From: Myrica gale
Lineage: Eukaryota; Streptophyta; Magnoliopsida; Fagales; Myricaceae
NCBI GenBank assembly: GCA_963930655.1
Contig: OZ005606.1
Location: 11,179,501 to 11,243,500, forward strand
Length of the DNA stretch: 64,000 bases
Reading direction: 5' to 3'
Shown: positions 12,072 through 24,732 of the stretch, one piece after another
Layout of the letters: each line of letters begins with the position of its first letter
How positions within the stretch are numbered: the stretch's first letter is position 1
Translations under genes and position numbers: made by a program
Notes under the pieces: model-generated
Seen by the model: the letters and a program-made list of their open reading frames with translations, nothing else
Told to the model about the DNA's origin: nothing
Database searches by the model: none

Positions 12072-12082
12072 GTTTTATAAAG
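12072..12082 (+). promoter_or_regulatory. Candidate TATA box of the actin gene
   Basis: The sequence GTTTTATAAAG lies about 1.27 kb upstream of the actin ATG. That suits a promoter in front of a non-coding first exon and a leader intron of about 1.1 kb that ends at the CAG acceptor at 13331-13333, the normal plan for plant actin genes. The exact leader donor was not fixed; GTATTT at about 12192 is a candidate. Confidence 0.5.
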
Positions 12083-13344
12083 CTCACCCCATCTGACACC
12101 CATTTGCCTTCCATTTTCAGCTTTCTTTCCAAACACTTTCGCGACCATTCTATCATCCCGAAAGCCAGAGCTTCTTTGTAGATCTACATCGTTGGTATTT
12201 TTCGTTTCCTGATCTGAAAAATCTGTTACTTTTTTCACATTGAAAATCTGATTCTCCGGAATTTGCCTTTCCGTGCAGTAGTTTTCTGACTGGCTGATCT
12301 AGATCCTTCTCTTAAACGCATAGTGTGGATATTATCTTACTCTTTAAAATTCTAGCTCATATGGGCGTATGGGTGCATCTCTGTGTTTCTTGGGTTCGTT
12401 GTATGTATGCATGTGTGACAGTGTGTGTATGCATATCTTTGTGTGCTTGTGTAGTTTTGAATTTTGATCGTCTAGTCAGTAAATGTTTGGTTTTTCGTCT
12501 TCAACATTCCGTATTTATTTTCAGATAGAATAGAAAAAATTAAAATGAAAGGGAAAATAATTGTGCCAGTTTAGTAGGTAGCTTCGAGTTTAGTGATATT
12601 TCACGGGTTTTAGGATTAGCGATGCCAAGGAGAACAAAAATCTAACCGGCGAGATAACATTTCTTTCTGTAAGGGTTCATATCAGTCGTGGATACTGTTG
12701 AATATGGAACGTTTTCAGAGTTCGAAAAGTTTTTTTTTTGTTTGCTTTCATTTTCGAATCGTCTTTAAGAAAATTGATACCTGCGGCAATGAACAAGTTT
12801 GGCTGGAAATTGATTCCTTTGAAGGGAACATATTCCACGACCTCGGTCCACCAGGCCCTAGATTTATTTGTTGATCTGTTGTTTCTGATTTTTTTTGGAA
12901 ATTATCTCTTATGAGCGGCAATAGCATTAGTAGCTGTTCTGTTAGAAACTAGTTGAGAGCAGCTTGCTTTTCGTGAATTACATGTGGTGTAACTGTCACC
13001 GCCGGTTCTGCCGAAAGATCTTTTATCCTTTTTGATTTGGTAATCCATCACCTAGGCTAGCTCCGAATCCTAGAAGATGAGCCTCTAATAGAATAAATGC
13101 TTACTGTTAAAATTGTAAGGAAAATACTTAAAAAGATACTTTCAGAACCATTTTTCAGCATTTTTCTTCCTTTATTTCATTTAGAGGTCAATGAAGGCAT
13201 AAGCTTTTAGGAGCTGCAAAAAAGAGCAGATAAAGCATTGGAAGCAAAAAAACAGGGGTTAAATCATTTGGGCTGCTATTTTTCAGACATTTCTTAGTAG
13301 TTTCTTCTACTTTTTAACATTTTCCTTGTGCAGGGTTATAAAAG

Positions 13345-15247
<1,903 letters not shown>

Positions 15248-15660
15248 TCCTGTGAGGAAGAGATTAGTGGTGAATCGAGAGTCTTCTTCCCTTCTGTCTT
15301 TTGTCCCATGTGAGTTAAGCTTAGTCGACTTTTGAAGCTTTTGGCTTATTCAGTAGAGAAGATATTTGTGTATTGGATGCTTTGGGTTGTAAGCTATCAA
15401 CTTGTTATATGCTCAAGTCTTAGAAGCCAACATATTATTGGCAATGGTTGGCTAGGCTTGGAACCTAGCTGCTAGCAGTCTTGTTTGCTTTGGTCTATCA
15501 TTTTTCATGTTTTGGCCATGAACTGAGTTGCCTCTGAGCGTCAGACGGGTAAGTTCTATCACCGTTTTCTCCCATGCCGGGAAGTTTTATGTCATCTCTG
15601 TCTATATTTTTGTATGGGTTATTGTCAGTTTTTAGTGAACTTTTCTTGAGTAAACATTGC
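15248..15660 (+). other. Actin 3' flank / 3' UTR
   Basis: T- and G-rich sequence follows the stop codon, as in plant actin 3' UTRs. No separate gene was found. A polyadenylation site was not placed. Confidence 0.4.
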
Positions 15661-15663
15661 AGT

Positions 15664-15693
15664 GGAGTCTCTCTGTCTCTCTCTCTCTCTCTG
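15664..15693. repeat. (CT)n microsatellite
   Basis: A run of TCTCTCT repeats interrupted once by a G, just downstream of the actin gene. Confidence 0.9.
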
Positions 15694-15699
15694 CCTTTT

Positions 15700-16999
15700 T
15701 GTTTTGGGTATTGGATGAGTTGCCCGTGATAGAGAGACATTCGTTATATTTATTCTTGCCACAACTTGTTTCGGAGGTTATCGCTACTATGCATCTTTGA
15801 GGATAAAACTTTCGAGCTGACCAGGAAATTTAGCTCATTTTACTGGATGAGCCTCAGTTTCTCGTGAATGCACGTACGGGTCATGTGCTTTGTGTGGATG
15901 TTTATGTTGTCATGCATCTATTTCGGATAACATGTTGTCTGGATTGAAATATAGACGCAATGGTGGCGTTGGGGACCCCCTATCACACGAGACCTTCATT
16001 CCTACAAACAGGTAATGTGATCGTTTGCAAAGATTGAATTGCTTATTAGGCGAAACTTGAGATGATGAGGCGACCATGAAGAAATAACGATCAGGTGACC
16101 ATGTAGGCGTAGAGCAACGGCCATACCTGAGGAGGGTCGTGGACCTGCCATAGATCTCCATGGCCCCAAACCTGGGTGGTGGGCCCTCCATGGATCATCT
16201 TTTAAACTTTTAGGATAATTTTTGTTGAAAAAGTTTGATGGTACATGGAAGCATTTTCATTAAAAAGCAGTGGAAGTGTTTTCAATAAATTTGCTAACTG
16301 ATTGAGAAGGGGAGAAAATATATTTCTATTACATACATTAAAAAGAAAAAGGAAAAAGAAAAAGAAGAAATGAAATCAACTTAACATGACTTGTCCATGA
16401 TGCCCCCGTCCTGCCTGTAGACAACATTATTCTAGGCAATTCTTCCTATAAGTTGAGACCAGGAGAAAGAATATGCTTCTGAATGAGGAACAATTTGCAG
16501 AAATAAGGTAGAAAGGTCACATTTGAAGGCATCGCTGCCTGAGGAGCTTGGCATGCAACTTGCAAAAAAAGGTTCCCCTCAATTAATACCGTGAAAGCCT
16601 CTTCCGTTTGTCCCTTCCAACGCCTGTAACCAACTACAAGCAGCATTAACGGCTACACCGTACGTGGGGGAGACGCATAACTATAGAGCGGTTTAAGGAG
16701 GAGACGTAAAGGCATTATCTCGATTTATTCCGTCGACTCACTACCCCACGAAGCATCAGTACTCATGCCTAATTGGCACCTCGTGTCATTGTTATATATC
16801 CCATTGCTTATTGCTAGATTCCATTGCGTCGTCTCAATCCAGATGTTCTACATGCAAATCCTTGTATTGTACTAGAGTATATTATATTCCTTCTATTGGT
16901 ACTATTCATACATTTTACGTTCCTTTGCCTTCGTTGTTTGTATTTCGCTATAATCTGGATATTGAGAACGAGAATCCTCAGAGTTTTTGATCGTTAGCA
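15700..16999. other. Spacer and presumed FBPase promoter region
   Basis: No gene was recognised between actin and the FBPase start codon at 17000. Purine-rich AAAAAGAAAA repeats lie at about 16338-16370. The last few hundred bases must have been the FBPase promoter and leader; no firm TATA box was assigned. Confidence 0.3.
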
Positions 17000-17524
17000 A
17001 TGGATCACGCCGCCAAAGCTCATAGGACAGACTTGATGACCGTCACTCGTCACGTTCTGAACGAGCAGTCGAAGCACCCAGAGTCACGCGGTGATTTCAG
17101 CATCTTGCTAAATCACATTGTTCTCGGCTGCAAATTCGTGTGCTCTGCTGTTAGCAAGGTCTTTGTGTTCAATCTTTTACGTATCTGTCATCGTGTTTAT
17201 TTTCAGTCCATCCGTCAGAAAGGGAAAATAACCGTGTTGTTTTTGTTTCAAAGAACAATGACAGTGGCATAGTGCCAGATAGAATTTCATGCAGCCATGC
17301 AGCAACTGAGGTGTGAAAATTTTCCGTTTGCAGGCAGGTCTTGCCAAACTCATTGGACTTGCTGGAGTGACCAATGTTCAGGTAAGTTCTATATGACATT
17401 TGCTGTCCCTTGGTTTTTGTGTTTATCTTTTGATGTTGCTTAAATCCTTACCGTGAACATTTACCTGTTACATTTTCAGGGTGAAGAACAGAAAAAACTG
17501 GACGTGCTTTCAAATGAAGTGTTT

Positions 17525-17660
17525 GCAAGGATTTAGTTAGTAGTGGGCGCACGGAAGCACTACAAAAAAACAGGTTTATAGCGGCGGTCGCTCAAAACGC
17601 CGCTATAGACCTGTTTTTTTGTAGTGCTTCCGTGCATCCACTACTAACTAAAGCCTTGTG
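17525..17660. repeat. Foldback palindrome spanning FBPase exon and CACTA terminus
   Basis: A segment of FBPase exon 3 (TTTAGTTAGTAGTGGGCGCA) plus the adjoining transposon end CACTACAAAAAAACAGG is followed, after a short loop, by an inverted copy. That copy is CCTGTTTTTTTGTAGTG joined to CTTCCGTGCATCCACTACTA. Each arm is about 60 bp. The inverted exon copy keeps the unbroken order AAGGCTTTAGTTAGT, lacking the base change seen in the direct copy. Confidence 0.85.
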
Positions 17661-18659
17661 GCAGTTAGTGACCGCCGCTAAAGGGTATTTTTTGTAGCTA
17701 GTGACCGCCGCTATAGACTCCTTTTAGCGGCGGTCTTTTTAGCAGGGTCAATGACCGCAGCTATAAACCCCTCTTTAACAGCGTTTTGTAAAAAACGCCG
17801 CTAAAGGTATTTCCTCTAGCGCCATACCTTTAGCGGCGGTCGCTAAAGAATTTGACCTTTCCCATCTGGAAACATGTGAAGTTTGGGCTGGCACAGGAGC
17901 AAAGATAGGTTCCAAAATGAGGATCTGCTCAACTTGCGGTGGGAGAGGTCAAGTTATGAGAACCGAGCATACACCTTTTGGCATGTTTTCACAGGTATCC
18001 ATTAGTTAAGATGATAAGCAAGAGGCTTGGTGGCTAGCTACATGGAATGATCAGGTGGTTCATTGCAATTGAGTTTAAGATTATATATTCATTTCCCATT
18101 GTCATATTCTTTATTGCTTCCCATTGAGGTTAACTAATCTCTTTCTCATTTTGGTACATTTAAAGGTTGATTGGAAATTCAAGAGGACGTTGATGTGTCA
18201 AAGGAGGAGGAAGATTTTAATTGGTCCATGCTTATTGTGTTGTATTTGAGCATTTTAGTCGGTCCTTGCGTATTGTTATTTTATATTAGAAATTTGTTAG
18301 TTTTTAGATTACTTTAGAGATTCTTGTGTTTGTTGTAAAATATTATTAATCAATGATGAAGTATATTTTGTTTTATTCTCCTTGTTCTTAAATTTTTTAC
18401 ATCCAATGAATTATGGTTATTAAAATAAATTTGTTACCGATTAGAAAAATATAAGAAAAAAATTATTGGTGTTTTAAAAACGCTGGCACATACCAAAAAA
18501 AAAAAGCTGGCACAAACCTTTAGCGAGACTGACCGGCGACCGCCGCTAAATTTCTGTACCAGCGTTTTCACGAAACGCTGTGGAAAGAGCAAATTTACAC
18601 TCGGGTCTATAGCGGCGGTCGCGGCCGCTGCTAAAGACCATTTTTTTTTGTTTGTAGTG
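17558..18659. mobile_element. Non-autonomous CACTA (EnSpm) element carrying a DnaJ exon
   Basis: The element begins CACTACAAAAAAACAGG and ends TTTTTGTTTGTAGTG, the CACTA/TAGTG termini that define the superfamily. A 3-bp direct repeat aag flanks it (17555-17557 and 18660-18662). Both subterminal regions carry repeated AGCGGCGGTC and GACCGCCGCTA motifs in both orientations, as expected for transposase-binding repeats. Length 1102 bp. There is no transposase gene. It lies at the 3' end of FBPase exon 3 and holds a captured host exon at 17845-17994. Confidence 0.93.
17845..17994 (+). pseudogene. Captured exon of a chloroplast-type DnaJ (HSP40) gene
   Basis: The frame reads [20 protein letters not shown] and then [20 protein letters not shown] followed by FGMFSQ. 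This is the first half of the cysteine-rich zinc-finger region of type I DnaJ co-chaperones, closest to plant organellar DnaJ proteins. It ends at a GTATCC splice donor (17995), so one exon plus the start of its intron was acquired. The second cysteine of the first CxxCxGxG motif is now Trp. The fragment is inside the CACTA element and has no start codon or J domain, so it cannot make a chaperone. Confidence 0.88.
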
Positions 18660-19530
18660 AAGGTCCCTCCAACTTTTCTCTTACATGAACTGGAGAGTAT
18701 GCGGCCAATTGAGCTTTTGTGTTTTCCATTAGAAAATAATCAAATAAAGGTGGCATTGACCAATAGAGAATAAGAAACAAGAAGGAAAAAAAAAAACGAT
18801 GTTTGCCCGATCTGAGACAATATTATTTGGGCAGAGAACAGTATCCATAGCATTTAAGAAATAGATGAAGTCCTCTGACAAATTTATTTATGTAATGCAT
18901 CATAAAATTCCATTTATGATATAATTTTCTACCCTGGCATAATCTATCTTTAGGAACAAATATTAAATTAGGAATCTCTTCATCTTTCCAGGTAGGATAT
19001 TGGTCTTTTTTAACTTTATTCAATATTCTTTACAGTGCATCCTTGTTTCTGAAGAGGATGAGGAGGCTATATTTGTCGAGCCATCAAAGCGTGGAAGCTT
19101 TCTGCAAAAGTTCCTGACTCTTCAATTTTTCCCTTTCTTTCTACATGAAACCTCACTCATACACTATCTCGAAATTATTGATGATCATGCAGATATATTG
19201 TTGTTTTTGACCCATTGGATGGGTCCTCGAACATTGACTGTGGTGTTTCCATAGGAACAGTATGGCACTCTTATCCTATATATCTTGTTTATGCTTTGGC
19301 GTTTGTGCAGAACTCATACATTTCAAGAGTGATTCGAAAGGAGTGACAAATTGTATGCCTCCTCGTTCATGTAGATTTTTGGGATTTTCCTGGTTAAAGA
19401 CATGGATAACCCAACTCTTAGATGACGAAGTATATTTTGTTTTATCCTCAAGCCCAGTCCAATCCTAATAAGCGGGAAACTGACTCAAAATTAAGCTCCA
19501 GAGACACAGAGAGAGACCTTAATCCAACCA

Positions 19531-22500
19531 ATGATGAGAGGAACAGGCGGTCGCCGGCGGCAGCCGAAGGAGTCCTTCATCCCACCGCCACCCACTCCAC
19601 AGGAGCACCAGCGCCAATTCGGACGAGACTCCGATGCCAGCTTCGCCAGTAGCCGGCCGTCCTCCTTTGGCCTCGGTCGCGCCGCCGCCTCAGCCGCTTC
19701 CTTCGAGCTCTACAAGGACCGCTCAGTCCAAATACCGGCTCTCTCCACCATTAACTCCTACCTCTCCTCCCTTACCCAGCCGCCCCTCAAAACCACCTTA
19801 CCGTCTGCCAAAGACATTACTAACACCCTCCAGTTCCTCCTCAAGCGCCTCGACTTCCCCAACGCCAAGCTCGAGGAAGACCTTCCCTTTTTGCTCAAAT
19901 CCCTCAATTGCCCTTTCAAATTCAACAAATCCATCCTCAAATCCCCCGGTGCTCCGCACCAGTGGCCCGCTCTTCTCGCTATGATTCACTGGCTCGTCCA
20001 GATTGCCCTCTTCAACGATTATCTCTCGTCACCTTCATCGCTGTCTTCCTCTCTCGAAAATGACAACGATGAGATGAAGGCGTACGTCCTGGAGAGTTAC
20101 TTGCATTACATACGCGGCGACGACGACGCGCTGGATCAGTTGGACGGTGAGTTTGTCGAGAAATTGGAGAGGAAGAAGGAGGATTTAAGGGAAAATGTCG
20201 GGGTTTTGGGCACGAACGTGGCGGAGCTGGAGGCGAAGGTCGAGGCTTTTAGGTCAGGACCTTCCCAGAAGGAGGTGCTCGAGAAGGAGAAGGGGCTCTT
20301 GGAGGAGGACGTGAACAAGTTCCACACCATAATCTCGGAGTTCTCTGAAAGGCTAGCGACTATAGAGAATGTGTTGGAGGAGAAAGAGCAGGAATTGGAG
20401 GCCAAGGTGGAGGAGAGGAAGAGAATTTGCGAAGAAAATGAGGAGTTGAAAGGGAGGGTGGAGACTCAGACGGTAAATGCGAGGGATGTGGAGAGGATGA
20501 GGAGGGAGTTGCAGGCGCTGGAGAGGGATATTGGGGAGGCGGAGCTGGCCAGGAACACGTGGGAGGAGAAGTCCTGGGATCTTGACGCCACGCTCGGCCA
20601 CAAGTTTAAAGAGCTCGAGGCTCTTGCCATGGAAAGCAACCAGGCCATGAGAAGGTTATTTATCCCCAACTTATTGTCTATGTACTGATTGAAAGTTGAT
20701 GTGCACGTGTGTGAGCGTCCATTTACAATTACCTTGATTGTACCGTTATTCTTATTTGTAATTAACATAATGCAATCATTTTTTCATTTTTTGGTTGTTT
20801 TCTCCTGCAAGACTGCTTAGGGTGTTATGTACAAAGTGTAGGTCAGGCCATAACTGATCTCTTAAAAACCCATCTGTAGCAATTTGGCAAACGGGGATTA
20901 CTATAGGGTGGATGTATTTTGTTAGTGTCTTATACGTTTATGCTCTCTCTTGCCATCAAGTAAACAACCGATATTGGTTCTGCTTTTATCCAGAATAATT
21001 GGGAGTGCATTGGGTTGAGTTCAGAAATATAGACCTCTTCGCTAGGTTTAGTACTTGAGCATTAGTTGCCCCTCGGATGAGATGTGAAATTCCTGCCAAG
21101 TACAAACATAGTTCGTTGAGCTTGGTATTTGGTATTCTTGCCTAATCTTGATTAATCAACCGAAACTTTTTTAGATATTTTAAATGTTTCTCTATATTGA
21201 GAGCAGTGAGAGCAGTGGATTCTTTTGTTTCATATTGTTTGGTTTGTTTTTATTGATAATTTACACATACATCTAGTGGGTTTTGCACCCAATGTCTCAC
21301 GCTCTACATCATTCTCATGGGTATTTGAGCTCCAGCTTACTATTAGAATCATATAGTACAGCTCAAATTGTTCGTCTCATCTTTACACGGGTGTCTTAAT
21401 CTTCTCCATGCTTTAGTAGATATATGTGAAAGGGATCTGTAAACACCTGAAACAGTTTTCTGGTGCAGTGATTATTTCTGTAGTTTTTTTTCCCTTCTAG
21501 TACTATTAGTATGTTGCCTTATGCAAACTGTATGGTGGTTTGATATATAATCTCAGATACAACTGCACTATTTTGTGGTGGTTGTAGGTTAAAGCTTGAT
21601 AGTGATTTTCAGTATGTCTTGAATCCGAAAGGGTCTACACCTGCTGAAATAATGGGTATTGATTACAAATCAAAACTTAAGCCTGCACTTGGTTCCTATG
21701 CTGATGACATACAGAAGAGTTCTATGGCAAAATTAGAAGAGTTGATTTCCCTTCAGCAACAGTCGAAGGAAAATGCTGCTAAGATCGAGGGGAAAAGAAA
21801 TCATATAGCAGCACTTCAAACCCACATCGATGATGTAAGTGCATCTGGACTAGGACTTTGCTCTATGATAGGGTTGAGCGGATCTTTCTCTTCTTGGTTA
21901 TATTCTACAAATATGCTTTCAATACTCCTTTTGGGTATCAGCCCTGAGCACCTACTTTTCATCATCCTGTTTTGCATAAAAGAAACAGAGAAATGAAGGC
22001 TAGAACTATCACCTCTGATGAATGTGTGAAGGGTCGTTACCTATTATGGGTCTCACTGAAGTGCAGTCACCTATGCAGAAATTGTATAGTACCAACATTA
22101 AAAAGTTGAAGGAACTGGGATAACGGTAACTTCTCAAACTTTTTGAGAATTCAGAGAAAGTAGGGATTTAATGAGTGACCCTACCCATAAAATTACTGCA
22201 CGGGGTGGGTGCCTGAAGTCTATGCCTTTTATTTGATTCATGTCCATCAACCCTACTACTCACATGCCCAATCCAACTTCCTCTTGTCAATGAACTGCAT
22301 GATGTCCTTGTAGGGATTATCATACCATTTCTCTGGTCGACTGGAAAATTTTGGAGTGCCACCGGTATTATGCTACGCATGAGGCTCTACAGCCTCCAAC
22401 TGTGTTGGGATTTTTTATGGATGAAAGACTGTAAGAAGCTGTTACGTAGGAATTGTAACTTTTAGAATTGATGGACAATTGCCACCTAGTAGGCATTACA

Positions 22501-23791
22501 AAGAGCAATGCCTAAACTATGTTACTTTTTAAATGCTAAACCCTTGCTTGATAACTCTGTTAATTGAGAAACAGTTGGCTGTTTCCAAGGTTTTCTCTGC
22601 ACTGTCAGTTTGCCTTCGTAAGGAAGGGATTTATTGGACCACTTTTTTTTCCTCAACACCTGCTATTTGAGATCTTCTCTAGTCTTTTGTGTGCATATGT
22701 GGTTGTGCGTTGGGTGCTAGGTGTACCAGTTTCCAATTTGCAAAAGCTGTTAGACAATGGAGAGATTGATGATTGCTGCAAACCAACATTTCAAATAGAG
22801 ACCGAGACTGGTTTAAAAGGTATCCCTTTGTTCTAAAAACAGTAACCACATTGTGTAACCAGTGGACTTACCATTGAAAAATTAAAATTTTACTGGGAAT
22901 GAAATGAGGTGGGGGTTCTCTTTTGGGCTGTTTCAAAATGAGAACCACTCTTTCCTGGAGATGGTGTCTACCTCTTGGAAGAAACCTTCCTGGGAACTCC
23001 TTATGCACTCAAAACCTCAGCTTCACCTTTCTGAGTCATCCCCCCCACTCCTTCCTTTTTCATTTTCGTTTCTTTCACTTTGTTTTTTCGATTTCTTCTC
23101 TTTGAAATTCGTACTCTTCGTAGTTTGAATGTTCATATTTTGCTGCGTAAATGCTTTTGACTTTCAGTTGGAAGCTCAATTGAACCTGCTGAAGAAGGAA
23201 ATACAGGACTACACTTACAGATGCGCAGCAGAAGCTAATAAGATGGAGGAAGTTCAGGGGGAGGCTCTCAACTTAGATATTGTGGAAAGAGAAGCAGCCG
23301 AGGTTCTAAAGGTATTGCCCTTCTTTATTGCTTAGTCAAACCGCTAACATCATTACATTCCTGAGGGTGATTTCAAAAATTCACACAAAAGGAAAATTTT
23401 CTTAACAGAGATTTTGGTTTTGCAAAGGCAGATATATGCCTCAGAAGTGGGTCGTGTTCTTTGATATTATTCATTGCGTTATCTATGAACCATTTTTCGA
23501 TTAAGGGAAAGATAGAGAGAGCACTCAAGGTATCGGGTTAACTTTCATGCCACTTTGCAGGCCTCAGAGTTTAGGTTGCAGGAAGCAATCAGACAAAGTG
23601 AACATGACATTCAGATGCGTGCTTGTGAACTCTTTGCATTGGTTGATTCGATCTCGAGATATAAAGAATATATATCGTCAAAAATTTCAGAAATGAAGAG
23701 CACTCTCTTAAAAGCTGCTGTTGCTGTATCGGATACTTACAAGGGTTCCTTGCCTGCACAATTAGGTAGTGTTTTGAATGTAAATATATGA
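19531..23791 (+). CDS. NDC80: Kinetochore protein NDC80 (HEC1) homolog
   Basis: NDC80 is the microtubule-binding subunit of the outer-kinetochore NDC80 complex (with NUF2, SPC24 and SPC25). Exons are 19531-20654, 21588-21834, 23168-23311 and 23561-23791, giving 581 residues. Two start codons lie in tandem (19531 and 19534); the second gives an MRG start as in Arabidopsis. A flexible basic head comes first, including DSDASFASSRPSSFGLG. The calponin-homology domain follows (about residues 60-185, PHQWPALLAMIHWLVQIA). Long coiled coils then run from about residue 215 to the C-terminus, with EALNLDIVEREAAEVLKASE near the end. Splice phases are consistent throughout (AG|GTTAAAGCTT; GATGAT|TTGGAAGC). 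Only about 270 bp separates its start from the FBPase relic, so its promoter probably lies in the decayed FBPase sequence. It converges on DPH1. No defects were seen. Confidence 0.95.
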
Positions 23792-24022
23792 CTTAAAAAG
23801 TCAGATAAGTTTGTAGACAAGTATGTGCGCTCATGCTCGTGCCACTTTTTTGCTGCTTGCTGCTTTATTTATATCAGCTATAATTATCCTATAAACGTCT
23901 TTGTGAACAACCACCTGTGGATTTCAAACAAACGTATCTACAGCTTTTGTCCTTTATTGGATAGAACAGACTAAATGGTCATACTAATTATTTGGAATAT
24001 TGGCAGTCCACTAAGATACTAC

Positions 24023-24194
24023 GGGTGCGTTTGTACCAAAAATTTCACAAAATATTTTATCAACTCACAATAAAATACTATAATATAATTTCTCTCTCAC
24101 ATAAAAAATATAAAAAATTACCTCTTTACTTTTTCATTAAACCCAATACCAACACTAAACTCAATACCAAAAAATTTTCAACACAAACATAACC
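24023..24194. mobile_element. Short MITE (GGGTGCGTTTG family)
   Basis: It opens GGGTGCGTTTGTACCAAAAA, carries TTTTTCATTAAACCCAATACC and closes CACAAACATAACC. The ends are imperfect inverted repeats. The same layout occurs at 61099-61296 and, in reverse, at 32078-32251. CTAC occurs on both sides. Confidence 0.75.
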
Positions 24195-24732
24195 TACAAA
24201 TAGGGAGGATCCATTTGGATTCGCAAGGATAGAGCACGCGTTGAGATCCTTGACCGATATCTATAAATACATCGTGAGTAGTGACAATGTCCAAACATGA
24301 TGAATTTAGGTACTAAAAACTAACTCAAATGGGAAGGGAGTCCAAGGCATATAAACCTCACCATAACATTTCATATTATCAATGTAGGATGGATCTCATA
24401 CTCTCCAAATAGTTCATAACATTCTACCACGCTTTGCAGTCCCGACACTCACACGGGAATGTGCACTAGATTTTTCCTAATGTAGTGCTAACACTACAAT
24501 ACCGACCTCACTCAACGCCCACGATTTAGTGGGAGATATGGTATAGGTTCTAATACCATTTGTTACCTTCAAAATCTGACGGGCTACCACAGCTTAAGTT
24601 CAGCCATGATTCCTAATACACGAAGAAACATGATAAAATGGTGATCCAAATATTTATCTGGAAAATCATCAAGAATACAAGAACAAGGCTAGAAGTAGAG
24701 TAAGGAAAAATCTCAGTTGAAATAAGTCAGTT
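24195..24732. other. Spacer between the convergent NDC80 and DPH1 genes
   Basis: No gene was seen. The right part should include the DPH1 3' UTR. A stretch with TAGGTTCTAATACCATTTGT at about 24543 recalls the tRNA-Met primer-binding style of LTR elements, but no LTRs could be paired. Confidence 0.3.

Larger units (their letters stand above)
17000..19260 (+). pseudogene. Cytosolic fructose-1,6-bisphosphatase, broken and truncated
   Basis: Cytosolic FBPase hydrolyses fructose 1,6-bisphosphate in the sucrose-synthesis branch of gluconeogenesis. Exon 1 (17000-17158) starts MDHAAKAHRTDLMTVTRHVL. Exon 2 (17334-17381) encodes AGLAKLIGLAGVTNVQ. Exon 3 starts at 17480 with GEEQKKLDVLSNEVF, and all splice sites there are good. 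Exon 3 then reads a stop at 17534-17536 because of an apparent one-base loss before the LVSSGRT segment. A CACTA transposon sits at 17558. Downstream, 19037 onward encodes CILVSEEDEEAIFVEPSKRG, and about 19192-19258 encodes the metal-site motif [18 protein letters not shown], in different frames. The donor after the KRG exon reads CT instead of GT. Nothing recognisable follows 19260, so roughly the last two thirds of the enzyme (normally about 340 residues) is absent. The locus is therefore inactive. Confidence 0.93.

Noticed and set aside
16446..16646. Small minus-strand frame upstream of FBPase
   Set aside because: No recognisable motif and no promoter; not supported.
22736..22836. Possible extra NDC80 exon (LQKLLDNGEIDDC)
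   Set aside because: NDC80 exons 2 and 3 join in phase without it and no family member has this segment at that place.
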